A DNA stretch of 64,000 nucleotides from Chaenocephalus aceratus (lineage: Eukaryota; Chordata; Actinopteri; Perciformes; Channichthyidae). The notes below the pieces were generated by a model that worked only from the letters and a program-made list of their open reading frames with translations, ran no database searches and was not told the DNA's origin. This document shows positions 20,917 through 33,080 of the stretch, piece after piece. Within the stretch, counting starts at the first letter, position 1, and each line of letters begins with the position of its first letter. The position numbers and the translations under genes are program-made. Where the stretch lies: positions 1 to 64,000 of the forward strand of contig JAMFTG010000340.1 in NCBI GenBank assembly GCA_023974075.1, in the 5' to 3' direction.

Positions 20917-23149
20917 TTAAGGCGACCCAGTTCTCGGTGGATCCGATAACGCTAAGCTTCTGCGGCGCGGTGTAGGATGCTGCGGCGGTTTGGGAGGCAG
21001 GAGTTTCACGGTGGCGATGGAAGGCAGGGGGACGGTCTTTAGGCTTTCTGGCAAACGCTCGGACTTGATGAGGACACAATTTGGCCGAGGTCTGTAGCCG
21101 GAGAAACCCTGGTCCTTGGCGGGGGATCTGGGCTTTTTGGAGATGGGGGGCAAGGGCGTCTGCTGGTTCATGTCACCAGACCCCGACTTCCTGAGTTTCT
21201 CCGCCAGCCGCCTGGTCACCTCTATAGCCTTCAAGTGGTCCATCTTCAGGGTCTTCTTCTCCTCTTCCACTCTCTGGTTCTCCTCCTTCAGGTTGTCGTA
21301 CTCCGCCTGGTACACCCCGAGGCTTCCCTTCAACGCCATCAGCTCTTTGTTCAGGCGCCTGTTGTCCCAGCCGAACAGCTGCATCTTCTGTATGGCGTCG
21401 TCCGGCCGGCGGGCCAACATGCGCCGCAGCTCCTCGATCACCTCCTCCTTTTGCTCCAGGAGACGTACGCTCTGAGGTTTCCCAGTGAGCAAATACAGGC
21501 GGTGCTGGGCCTTCATCACTTTCACATAGGCGTGAGGGCTCTTCTTCTTCTCCCGAGTCCACTCCCGCCGGGAAGTGTGCTCACTCGCGCCCGGCACCTG
21601 AACGTTGCACTTGAGCTTGAGCCTCTTCATCTCCAGCCACATTTGCCTCATTTGGAGCTCATATTCTTTGATGGTGATTTTTTGCGCGTCCTGGCAGCTT
21701 CTCTCCTGGTTGAGTCGCAGCTGCAGCCGCACCACCATGTCCTCTCGTGTCTGCAGCTCTTTCTCCAGCGTCTCCTTCTCCACTGCGATCTTGGCCAACT
21801 TCATCTCCCCCAGCATCTGGTCCCTGTCGGCAGAAACCACGCACACGTCCTGCGTCATCTTGCTTTCCACCAAATACTGGCTGACTTTCTCCAGCCGGCT
21901 CTTCACGCAGCGCCTCTCCATCCTCAACCTGGCCAGCTTCACCCTCTGGACGTCGGTCTCGCAGGTCTGATCTTGGAGTTTCTCCTGCAGCTGGTGGATC
22001 TTTTTTTTTAGCAAAGATTGCTGCGCCTGTTCCTTGAGCTGGTTTCGCAGGAGGAGGTTTCTCTCCGCCTCCACTCCGTCAGCATGGATGATCTTCAGCG
22101 TTAGCCTCTTCTCCAGGTCTAACATTAAGGCCCTCAGATCGATGATCCCTTGGCCATGGGCGTTACTGTTTTGCGTCATCTTCCTCTCTTGATCGCGGAG
22201 TTTCATCTTCAGGTCACGTTTTTTCTTGACTTCTATCTCCATGTGTTTCATGAGGTTACGCTGCTTTAACGCCTCTTCTTCGTACATTTCTGCTGCCGTT
22301 ACGAGGGCTCTGTTTGCTTCCCGCAAGTTCTCCATGTCGACTTCCAGGTTTGCATACTTATTTTCCCACCCCACTTTCTTATTCTCCCAGTGGTCGATTG
22401 TCGTGTGTAAATCATGTACCTTGGCCTTGTGTACATCGTCCAGTCGTCTGTGTTTTTTCAGCTCCTCTGACTGTCTCTCACACTCGTGTTTCGCCACCTT
22501 CAGTTTTTCCCGGTAAGGTTTCAGACTCTCGTAGCGTTGTTTGTATGTCAACGCAATATCTTTCGATTTTTTTTGCCTCCTTCTCGAGGCCTGCCACTTC
22601 CTTGTCCTTCTTCCTATGCAGTTCTCGCTGCTCTTCTAATGTCTTGATGCTGAAGCATTTATAGCCGGTCAGCTCCTCCACATTATGAGACAGTTTCTCC
22701 ACCAGTATATTCAGCATCCTGTTCTCCTTTTGATGGTTTCCAAACATTTCTGCTTCTTTCTCCTTCTGTTGGCGGAGAGACTTCTCCACACATAACTTGT
22801 TCTGATACTCCAGAGACTCTCGTTTGAAGGAGTACATTTTCTGCTCAGAGTCTTTCTTCTCACTCGCACTGACAGTCTCTAGATCCCTGTGTTCAACTTT
22901 CAACTTGTCCAGTTCCTCTCTCATCTTTTCTAACGTGAACGTCTGATTTCTGACAGTGTGATTCAGTCCAGCATTCTTCAGCTCCTCTTTCTTCAGATCC
23001 ATCTCAGCTGTGACCATGGAAGAGATTTTCCTTTTCTGCTCTGCGTTTTGGTCCATCAAATGTTTCTCGTTGATTTTCGCCCGGTGTATTTCATCTTGGA
23101 GGCCATGCAGGGCGACATTCCTGGCTTTAAGGTGTTTGGCGGACTGCAT
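20917..23149 (-). pseudogene. Intronless CFAP58-like coiled-coil gene with one frameshift
   Basis: Two overlapping minus-strand frames (23149-22478, then on to the TAA at 20917-20919) together form a continuous coiled-coil protein of about 743 residues if one base of an eight-T run (22567-22574) is discounted. The ATG at 23149 is preceded in frame by TGA, so this start is bounded. About 640 residues are heptad-rich Glu/Lys/Leu coiled coil. The stretch HAYVKVMKAQHRL...LEQKEEVIEELRRMLARRP...YQAEYDNLKEE follows the C-terminal order of CFAP58/CCDC147, an axonemal protein of motile cilia and sperm flagella. The tail is Pro/Ser/Arg-rich. CFAP58 is normally about 870 residues and multi-exon, so this looks like a diverged retrocopy or an intronless paralogue. 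An L2 3' fragment lies 110 bp upstream. Family assignment is by eye; other ciliary coiled-coil families remain possible. Confidence 0.62.
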
Positions 23150-23258
23150 TTTGACTTTGTTTCAGAGGAAATTATCCTGTGTTCGGTAAATCAGTCTCCG
23201 TTTCTGTGAAACTGAACCAGAACTGAACTTTTTCAGTTTTTTGTCTGTGATGTTTACA

Positions 23259-23526
23259 CACCTTCCGGCGCAGACTGAAAACTAATCTCTTTCGACTCCA
23301 CTTCGAGCGATAGAATGACTAACAAAGAACTGCTAACAGAGCACTTATATACTAATAAAGGACTGGCTTATCTAAAGCCAGTTGAGTAGCACTTGAAACG
23401 ATTGGCTCTTTGAAACCTGATGTTCTTATATGATTCTGTTTTCTTCAAGGTTGTGTCTTCCTGGTCGAATGTACTTATTGTAAGTCTCTTTGCATAAAAA
23501 AGTCAGCTAAATGCAATGTAATGTAA
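23259..23526 (+). mobile_element. L2-like LINE 3' end, second copy
   Basis: Begins ACACCTTCCGGCGCAGACTG and runs to the ATGCAATGTAATGTAATG tail. It is nearly identical to 7397-7662. It lies just upstream of the CFAP58-like start codon, in opposite orientation. Confidence 0.88.
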
Positions 23527-23983
23527 TGATGTCATCGCATTCTGTGCCTTTGAAGATAGAATGTGATGACATCATATACTGCAGCCATTGCAACCGTGAT
23601 GATGTCATCACATTCTATCATGACACCACTGTCTCTTCAGCATTCTTTCAGCTACAGAAACCAGTCACAACATATTCAGCCTTTTCAGCACATGATGGGA
23701 ACCTTTCAACTTTTCATACTTATATATTATATATTTATTCAGATTTTTAAAAAAAAGTTTTAACATGTAACTCAATGGGAGGAACCTTCAAATCCTCTTT
23801 TACCTACACCTTGCGCCAAATGCTTTAGAGACTTCATTCCAACTTTAAAATAATCTCAAGTCATTCTTCAGATTTTTGATATTTTTTACACTTTTTGAGA
23901 TATTTAACTTAGTTTGGACCTTGGTAAAGAGGCCTTCTTCAGATTTTAACATTAGTGTGTATTGCGCACCTCGTTAAGCCTTA

Positions 23984-25759
23984 TGCTACGTTCACACCGG
24001 ACGTGATGCGATGTTTGGGGGCGGCGCGATTACATGTAAAGTCAATGCAGAGACGCGGACAGACGCAAATTCGCGGCGCGAATCACGCGATTGAACTGTT
24101 GAACAAACGCGAGAGTTCAATTTTTTTCAACTCGAGCGTCAAATTCACGTGGCGCGTTCTCGCGGAAGCCAATCAGCGGTGAGGATCTCAGCCTGCCGTT
24201 ACTGACGTTCAACCAGAAAACATCAGCCATTAGCTGTTAGCAGTTAGCACAGACAGCTCCTCATATCTGTTCAGAAACTGTACAGAAGTTAAACAACAAC
24301 AAACCACAGACTGTCTGTGTCATGGCGAATACAGTCGCTGGTTTATTTATGTCTGTAGGCCGTTGTTATGAGTGTGGAGTGAGCATAGGGTTGGGTTGTA
24401 ACGGAATACATGTAACGGCGTTACGTAATCAGAATACAAAAATCAAGTAACTGTATTCAGCTCGCTCGAGTAATCTGATTACAGTTACTTTAGTAAACCT
24501 GAAGTGAATACATTTTGGAATACTTATTGGAATTATTGGTGGAAAGATTTCCTCTCACCATTTAATATTCAAGTAGTAACAGCCGAATCATCACAGCCCA
24601 CAAAACCTATTACCGCCGCAGATGGACCAAAAAAGCGTTTGAAAAAAAATTGCGGGTCCACTCACTGAAACAATAACAACGAAACATGGAGGAACAAAAG
24701 TCTGCGTTTAAATCGCGTGTGTGTATATAGGTGTGTGTGTGTGGTTAAAAACACATCAGCCTGCGGTCGCTCTTTAGTCTTTAGCCTTACTAATGATTAT
24801 TTCTGAAGATAAACACAGTGAAGGTGGCGCGTGAAAGGCACTGTGCTCGTCTTCTCAGAGGCTGAGTTAACCCTCCCGCTGCCTCCTGGCGCTGCAGAGA
24901 GGTCATGAAGTGAAGGAGGTGTTCCTTCTATAAAGCAGATACTGTGAGAGTCACGGACATGAATTCATAGATCAAGGCAGACTGGTGCACACTCTCCTGT
25001 TTTGCCAATCCGGTGCTTAAACTATAGCTCTACACCCCTGGCCGAAATGTCCTTAAAATGAAGTCTGAGTTCGACATTTTAATTCATGTCCTGCCAACAC
25101 TGGCAGGACAGAAGGCGACACGCCCGTTCTAAGCCGTGTCCCTCACTCCTCACATCCCAAGCTGCATCCCCAACAAGTGTATTATGTTGTTACAGCGTTT
25201 CAGATGTGATGTTTCAGTTGTGCTCTTGATAAGCCATTAAAACAGTAAAACACGTTCAGTTTCCTTTTGCTTTTTGTGTCTCCTGTTCACCAAAACATAC
25301 CATCTGTGATGGAAAAAGAAAGTAATCTAAAAGTAATCTGATTACTTTTTTAAGACACGTAACTGTAACTGTATTCGGATTACTTTCAGAGCCATGTAAT
25401 CAGTAATCAGTAACTGATTACATTTACAAAGTAACCCTCCCAACCCTGATTATAATACAACGTTAGCTTAGCCTGGTCTACCCAATCTCCATTCAGAAAA
25501 CAAGCATTTTAAAAGGTTTTTCGCCTGCAGACTTGTCAAAGCGTTAATTCATGGTTTTTACTAACCGGTATCAGTATGTTGTTACGTCGGCATCATTTAG
25601 AAACGTGTATTACAATTAAATCACGGTAAAATATGTTCATGTTGTTGTAGCTGTAGCTCCCGAGCCAGCGCGTCTTGTTTGAATGATGCGAGTAAACACA
25701 GCTGGCAGCCGCGGTGAAACTCGAGCGACTAGAGCGATGCGATAGGTCTGAACGCAGCA
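23984..25759. mobile_element. PIF/Harbinger-type nonautonomous element
   Basis: Inverted ends TGCTACGTTCACACCGGACG and (complement) TGCTGCGTTCAGACC are followed inward by ATGCGAT motifs. The flanking TTA duplication (23981-23983, 25760-25762) is the Harbinger signature. No transposase was recognised. Another element is nested at 24387-25448. Confidence 0.85.
24387..25448. mobile_element. Nested hAT-like element
   Basis: Its ends are AGGGTTGGGTTGTAACGG and (complement) CAGGGTTGGGAGGGTTACTT, with TAATCTGATTAC-type motifs repeated inward. This is a widespread fish hAT-like repeat. No clean 8-bp duplication is visible, so the exact ends are uncertain. Confidence 0.6.
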
Positions 25760-26203
25760 TTAGAGTGTGTTATGTCACAGTGGAGCAGAGCTTGAAATTC
25801 GACTTAACATTTCTTTTTCAACCGGCCATAACTCCCAAACCCTGCACTCATCTTTTTTCATGAAAAACGTAGGAAAACCTCGCAAAAATGTTTAACAAAA
25901 TGCCTCTTGAGGGCATGAAGTGACAAAAAACGTTCAACATGTCTCCATTAAGGCCCATTGTAAATTCAGCCTGATCTTTCCTCAGAGCACCAGCTGCACA
26001 CCTTTAGTAAATCTGCCAAAAATGCCACATTATTGACCCGAAAACACACAAAAAGCAGACTCAGACGCTCCTCAGGATCCTGACATGCACCACGCGTTAA
26101 CATTTTACCGATAGCTGCTACCGTTTTTAAACTATAGTCAGAAATGCAAGAGGTTTATTTCTCATTCAGAACAATGGAAAGGCTCTCCTTTCACTGCTCA
26201 TCT

Positions 26204-26368
26204 CCATGGTAACCTTTGATCTCTGGGCTCACACAGGTGTTTGATAAGCTGTCACCATGGTAACCTTTGATCTCTGGGCTCACACAGGTGTTTGATAACG
26301 CTGTCACCATGGTAACCTTTGATCTCTGGGCTTACACACACAGGTGTTTGATAACGTCGTCACCTCAA
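26204..26368. repeat. Three-unit tandem repeat, about 52 bp
   Basis: CCATGGTAACCTTTGATCTC TGGGCTcACACAGGTGTTTGATAA occurs three times with a small ACAC insertion in the third unit. Confidence 0.85.
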
Positions 26369-26514
26369 ACACAAACAAAACAGACTGGAGTCTCATTCTA
26401 TTATTTTCTGTCCGATGGAGACTTCATACTGACTTCATCATGTTCCACATATTTTATACATTAGTGGTGCCGTATGGTTTTAGTGAATATGTGTACCTTG
26501 ATTTAAAGTGTTAC

Positions 26515-26515
<1 letters not shown>

Positions 26516-26610
<95 letters not shown>

Positions 26611-26629
26611 GTGTGCGTGTGTGTGCGTG

Positions 26630-26690
<61 letters not shown>

Positions 26691-26703
26691 TGTGTGTGTG
26701 TGT
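26516..26703. repeat. (GT)n microsatellite, about 94 repeats
   Basis: Almost pure GT with four GC interruptions near 26606-26636 and one GTGG slip near 26683. It abuts the L2 fragment. Poly-Cys/Val and poly-His/Thr frames across it are not genes. Confidence 0.97.
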
Positions 26704-26729
26704 TGATCATTAATGCAGGTGTGAGGCTG

Positions 26730-27719
26730 TCTGCAGAGCCCTTTCTCGCCGTTTGGTTGATGCAGAGCGGAGTGCACGTGCTGGGGTGTACGGTTTAACC
26801 ATGTCCTGGATGTAGGAAGGGCCAGATCCATTCGCAGCATGGTACGCAAGTACCATTGTCTTGAAGTGGATTCTAGCAGTTACCGGAAGCCAGTGGAGGG
26901 AGCGGAGGAGCGGAGTGGTGTGGGAAAATGTAGGAAGGTTGAAGACCAGACGAGCCGCTGCATTCTGGATGAGCTGCAGAGGTCGGATGGCACATGCAGG
27001 TAGACCAGCCAGGAGGGAGTTGCAGTAGTCTAGGCGTGAGGTGACGAGAGCCTGGACCAGAACCTGCGTGGCTTTCTGGGTCAGCTGGGGACGCATCCTC
27101 CTGATGTTGTAGAGCGTGTATCTGCAGCAGCGGGTTGTAGCAGCGATGTTTGCAGTGAAGGACAGGTTGTTATCCAGGGTCACACACAGATTCCTTGCAG
27201 TCTGAGTCGGGGAAACAACAGAGGGGCCGATGTTGATAGTCAGATCAAGAGAGGGACAATCTTTTCCCGGAAGGAAAAGCAGTTCAGTTTTGTCAAGGTT
27301 GAGCTTGAGATGATGATCAGACATCCACTGAGAGATGTCAGCTAGACAAGCAGAGATGCGTGCGACGACCTGGGTCTCTGAGCGGGGGAAGGACAGAATT
27401 AATTGGGTGTCGTCAGCGTAGCAGTGGTATGAAAAACCATGCGGGCTAATGACAGATCCGAGCGAGTTTGTGTACAGGGAGAAGAGGAGGGGACCAAGAA
27501 CAGAGCCCTGAGGGACCCCTGTAGTTAATTGACAAGGGTCGGACTCGGACCCTCTCCAAGTTACCCTGTAGGTACGGTCTTTGAGGTATGAGGTGAGGAG
27601 GGAAAGTGCAGAGCCTGAGACTCCAAGTTCTTGGAGAATGCGAAGGAGGATCTGATGGTTCACCGTGTCGAATGCAGCAGACAGGTCCAACAGGATGATG
27701 ACAGAGGAGAGGGAGGCTG
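26730..27719 (-). mobile_element. L2-like LINE reverse-transcriptase fragment
   Basis: One open minus-strand frame carries RT motifs: [49 protein letters not shown] (the YADD active site), then [14 protein letters not shown] and [16 protein letters not shown]. It is truncated on both sides: 5' by the 57-bp satellite at 27720, 3' near the GT repeat. The same family's 3' end is seen at 7166-7662. The RT domain is unbroken, so the copy is fairly young. Confidence 0.93.
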
Positions 27720-27957
27720 ATACACTGATATACACCTGATCATCAGCAGGAGAGGACTCTTTAAAGTAGAGACACATACTGATATACACCTGAACATCAG
27801 CAGGAGAGGACTCTTTAAAGTAGAGACACTACATACTGATATACACCTGAACATCAGCAGGAGAGGACTCTTTAAAGCAGAGACACTACATACTGATATA
27901 CACCTGAACATCAGCAGGAGAGGACTCTTTAAAGTAGAGACACTACATACTGATATA
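27720..27957. repeat. 57-bp satellite, second locus, about four units
   Basis: Same unit as 15021-18466, with GATCATCAGC and GCAGAGACAC variants. It joins LINE coding sequence directly on one side and a DNA transposon (27958) on the other. Confidence 0.95.
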
Positions 27958-30919
27958 CCAACCCAGTCTCACGGCATTTCGTGTTCACCAACACGATTTT
28001 TAATCTATTGATTCGTGTTCACCAACACGATTTGCCCCTTTTTGTCGTGTTGCACAGGACGATTTTAAAAGCAATGTATTTCTACTGGTAACGTGTTTCG
28101 TGCCTGCAGGCTGCAGCACGTCTTTTTCTCCGGTCGGGTCGTGGAAGACTGGAAGCTGTGTGGTTCATAAAACATGTTCTTACTCAATATCAAGCCACAG
28201 TTATTGCTTTTATTTTAAATCGTATAATTTCGGACTTTTGTTGCCGTCTGTGAGGAAAATAAATGGGGCTCAGAGCCTCAGGATACTGAAATCTGTATTT
28301 TTAAAAAAAATGTTCCTTCTAATTTGTTATTCTTTTCAAAATAACACACTGTTATTTACTCACCAATAACACACAATTATCCTTGCTTTTATTTATTGGT
28401 TTAATTCCATAATCTCGGGCTTTTTTGGTGTCCGTCAGGAACTGAATTTCAAAATAAAAATAACCGGAAACAGACGTAGGCCTGTAAGGACATTTCGAGC
28501 ATCATTGCGATTGTCAACAGTTCTGAGTTTAGGATGGCCGAAGACACTACACTACCCATAATCCCCAGCTATCGTTTAGGACTACAGTTCCCGTAAGGTT
28601 ACGCAGAGCGTCAAACAGCTGTGTGAAATGGAACGAAACCACGCCAGACTATCCAAAACTGGAATCGAACGCCCCCCCAGAACTACACATGCTGGCGTGT
28701 TTCGCAAAATGTTCTATGGGACGTCTCTACTGAACGTTTTCGTTTTCCCCACAATTAGAAGTTGCCATTATTAAACACATTGGTGTCAAATGTAAAACAT
28801 ATAATTAATAAATGGGTGAAAATCACTTGTGTCCATAATGCGCAGCATTAATATATACCCACATGACAGCCCATTGCTACTTTGTAATTCTACTCCACGA
28901 CAGTTCAGAGGTTAACCTGGTATGTTTACTCCACTGCATTTATTTGAGTTACTTTGCAGATTCTGATTAATTATGTGAAATATAAACAACCCTTAAATCA
29001 GACTTTAGTTACACCTGAGTAAAATTCAGGTAAGGTGATTCTCAAGTGCCAACAACCAGGAGAGATATTTGATAGTTGGTGCTTGAGAAGACTAAACATG
29101 TATCTGCAATTGACATGAATGGAAACAAGCAATAAAGTATATTCATTACTCGTTATTCTCTACTAATAGTTAATTAAAGACTGTATATTATGGCTATTTT
29201 GCACATCCCTTTCAAGATTTTCAAAAGTTTATTGACATATCATACACAACTACGGTGTAGTTATGCAATGAATGAAAAACTTGGGTCACAGGTTCCTCAA
29301 CAGTGCATTACAAGACATCTATCAATATGTGTGTACCTCCACCATTAAACTGTCATATTCTGCACATTTCCTATTCTATCTACATAAGAGTATAATTAAT
29401 GTGTATAATATCAGTTAAAATAAGTGCTTCAACATAGTTAACATTGCAGGAAAGCAATATATTAGACGTTAATTACTTTGTCAGGCTTAATATTTAATAT
29501 GTAATGTTTAAATAAAGGTTAATCCGTTTTTCTGTTTTGCACCTCCTCCTATTAATATCTGTGTACATCCTGCACTAAACTGTTTTATTGAGATCACTTA
29601 TAGTATCTTCTTGATTTTTTATATTCTATATTTCTATATTTATACTTTCCCCCTATGAAAGTATGTACTCTTAATATTTTTTAATCAAATATAACACATA
29701 AAAACAATAATTCAATAATGTGCTTTAACCACTAGGAGGTACACACAAGGTGCACACAGCCATAACAACTTTGTATTATTAGTGTGTATGTACAACATCT
29801 GAAGATGTATAGTTTTATGCATGCTTTCACATCATTTTACAGCATATTGCTATACTATTTCAGACTCAGTATTTACATTCTTACATTCAAAGAAAATCAG
29901 TAATATCTTTGAAAACTACAGTCCTTTTCTATCAGCTGTGCACCGTTATGGTGTAAATATAACCTATCTATGAATTAGATCAAATGTAAAGTCAGCCGAA
30001 TTAGTGTTGATACTGCAAGGAGACGTATTGTGTGAAGAGAAATTGAAGATGTTGTTTAATTGTTGATATATTTATGATCCACGTCAAGTATTCAGTTTCG
30101 GCGCCATTTCTTCCAGTTTTTCCAAAGGTCTTCTCATCAGGGCGCTCTAAATAAAGAACTACGGCAGATCTGTAATATTTAATGCAGCCGAACCGTGTAT
30201 TACAATGCCGTTATGTGATGACTTTCAAAGAGAAAAGCAAGAGCACTCGGAATTAGGTATTATTTTATACTTTTAAAATGTTTTCCGGATTTCATATAAT
30301 ATAAACACCAAATCCCAGCATGCATTGCGGCTAACACATCCAATCAGCGAGCTTAAAACCATAGCTGAGGATCTTGGGTAATCGCTCGAAATGCCTACGT
30401 CTGTTTCCGGTTATATTTATTTTGAAATTCAGTTCCTGACGGACGCCAAAAAAGCCCGAGATTATGGAATTAAACCAATAAATAAAAGCAAGGATAATTG
30501 TGTGTTATTGGTGAGTAAATAAAAGTGTGTTATTTTGAAAAGAATAACAAATTAGAAGGAAAAAAAGATTAAAAAAATTCAGATTTCAGTATCCTGAGGC
30601 TCTGAGCCCCATTTATTTTCCTCACAGACGGCAACAAAAGTCCGAAATTATACGATTTAAAATAAAAGCAATAATTGTGGCTTGATATTGAGTAAGAACA
30701 TGTTTTTATGAACCACACAGCTTCCGGTCTTCCACGACCCGACCGGAGAAAAAGACGTGCTGCAGCCTGCAGGCACGAAACACGTTACCAGTAGAAATAC
30801 ATTGCTTTTAAAATCGTGCTGTGCAACACGAAAAAAAAGGGGCAAATCGTGTTGGTGAACACGAATCAATAGATTAAAAATCGTGTTGGTGAACACGAAA
30901 TGCCGTGAGACTGGGTTGG
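27958..30919. mobile_element. DNA transposon with about 530-bp terminal inverted repeats
   Basis: The left end starts CCAACCCAGTCTCACGGCAT and the right end is its complement (to 30919). The inverted arms (27958-28488 and 30388-30919) stay matched for about 530 bp with scattered changes. The flanking TATA (27954-27957, 30920-30923) could be a 4-bp duplication but is palindromic. Two copies of CGTGTTCACCAACACG, each able to fold as a hairpin, lie just inside each end. No transposase is seen. The interior is AT-rich and partly shared with 31045-31500 and 39400-41640. Confidence 0.85.
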
Positions 30920-30923
30920 TATA

Positions 30924-31500
30924 CCCACATGACAGCTAAGGTCAGAAGAGCTTTATTTAACAGCTGATCTTATGTCTGTGACCCCTCCTGTTGTTAATTG
31001 ATAAGCTTATGTATTTTACCTGCTTGTCTTGAGGAGTTGGAAAGGTAGTTCAGAAAATCAGTCATATCTTTAAAAACTACAAAAAGTCCCTTTATATCAT
31101 CTGTGCACCGTTATGGTGTAAATACAGACTATCTACCAATTGGATCAAATATAAAAGTCAGCCGAATTAGTGTTGATACTGCAAGGAGACGTATTGTGTG
31201 AAAAGAAATGGAAGATGTTGTTTAATTGTTGATATATTTATGATCCACGTCACGTATTCAGTTTTGGCGGCATCTCTTCCAGTTTGTCAAAAGGTCTTCT
31301 GATCAGGGCTCTATAAATACATATCTAGGGCAGATATGTAATATTTAATGCAGCCGAACCGTGTATTGCAATGCCGTTATGTGATGACTTTCAAAGAGAA
31401 AAGCAAGAACACTCGGAATAAAGTATTATTATTTTTTTTTTTTTAATGTTTTCCGATTTCATATCACATAAACACCATATCCCGACGTGCATTGCGGCGT
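30924..31500 (+). repeat. Extra copy of the same transposon's interior
   Basis: 31050-31500 repeats 29890-30335 in the same orientation (for example GTGTTGATACTGCAAGGAGA and ATGTGATGACTTTCAAAGAG). Directly after the right end of the element, ACCCACATGACAGC matches internal 28858-28870. It therefore appears to be the remains of a related element. Confidence 0.8.
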
Positions 31501-32052
31501 GATTTTAGCCTATCAAAACCTCTGAAAACAGAAATGTGTCTCTCAGAATCGAAAGAGAAAAACCTATGGGAAAAACACAAAAGCATTGTACACAATTTAA
31601 ACCAATTAATGTCGTATAATTAACTAGGATAAACTGATGTTTTGTTAGTGGATGAGTAGTGCAGATATCACTGTTAAATCATTTGATCATTGGTTTTATT
31701 ATGAAAACGGCGAGACCGGAAATACTGTTTTCAACCCGTAACTTTACATGGAAGCTTGCCGCATATACACGTTCTCCTGACGAAACCTCAAATCATCTTC
31801 GTAATATCTATCAAACTATAGATCCTACATATCGACTGGACGTGGATTCTAAAAGTACAATATATACTTCTCGCTAGAAATCTAATCATAAAGCGTTTTA
31901 ATGGCCAAACTATCCTACAATTTAGGATTTTACAGAGAGGGTTATTTGTGAATAAACAACCCTCTGTAACGTTTGCATTGAACGGGAGCACTCGAGGCCG
32001 ACAATTTTAAAACTTAATTATAGGTCGTATTAAGCGCTTGAACAAACGACAT
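31501..32052. other. No recognised gene; transposon-derived in part
   Basis: 31520-31670 matches 39265-39400 in inverted orientation (GATATCACTGTTA.. and ACAATTTAAACCAATTAATG regions). No supported exon. Confidence 0.5.
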
Positions 32053-32060
32053 ATTTGGTC

Positions 32061-32813
32061 CAGGGTTTCCGCTAGGATTGTTTCTCGCCGGTCAAATGTC
32101 CGGGCAGAATTTATTTTACCGGACAAATTTGAAACTTACCGGTCATATTTCAATAATAATAATAAGAGTTGTGTAGCAGAGTTTCCGTAAGCAGGTAATT
32201 TACCGGACTATGAGCAGATATGCTTCAGTTTAAAACTCAGTTCACGGGGCTCATTTTTATATTGCTTCAGTTTATAATCGTAACAGATCGAAAAAATTCA
32301 GATTTGATTCCACAAACAACAAACAACATAATTATTACATTCAAACAAACTACTTGTAGTAGATAACGTACATTATTCAGAAGTTTACATTAACTTTGGA
32401 TAATAACACGGGAGAAACGGATCCTCTCTTTCCCTCCCTCTCTCTCCTGACAGCCCGTCAGTTTCTCCTGCAGCTCATGCAGCTCGCTAAATAGAGGGCG
32501 GGGCTTCAGGTGATTATGCAGAGCTGCGTGTCTCGGTCAGACTCAGCAGCTGATCTGATCTCTCTCTCGCGTCCGGTTAAACTTCACTCGCGTTTCTGTC
32601 CATATTGATCAGATCCAGCTCTCCTGATCGGCCTTTATAGAGAGCACCGATCAAACTATTAAGAGTGAATATCGGCCGATAATGACCGGCGGCCGATCGA
32701 TCGGAGCCTCCCTAATTATTACCAGACATTTTGACCGTCAGGTTTTGAATTTACCGGTTTTTTATAAATTTTACCAGCTAAAAACCGGTAATTACCGGCT
32801 AACGGAAACCCTG
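32061..32813. mobile_element. hAT-type nonautonomous element, copy 2 (inverted)
   Basis: Near-identical reverse complement of 19080-19827, with ends CAGGGTTTCCGCTAG and CGGAAACCCTG. A perfect 8-bp duplication ATTTGGTC flanks it (32053-32060, 32814-32821). Confidence 0.95.
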
Positions 32814-33080
32814 ATTTGGTCGTAATAAGGGCTTAAAACAATCGACCCATTTGGTCGTATGAGTTGGAGGACTTGTTGTCATTTTCAGTCATCAGTATCA
32901 AGTGTTTCTCACATATCCCCCTCTCTGTGTAAACCAGCTGTCTATATCGGTTAGTAGCCAGCAGGGCTCATTTAATCTATCGGTTAATAAACTGCAGAGT
33001 GCGTAGGGGGATTACCCAATAGCGATAGCCTTATGGCGCATTTCCACTGCAGCGGGGTAGCCCCGTTTAAGCGTCCCTAA

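Noticed and set aside
21116..22664. Plus-strand frames of up to 258 residues opposite the CFAP58-like gene
   Set aside because: Antisense shadows of a codon-biased coiled-coil frame; Leu/His/Ser-rich with no motif.
26480..26849. Poly-Cys/Val and poly-His/Thr proteins
   Set aside because: Direct translation of the GT repeat.
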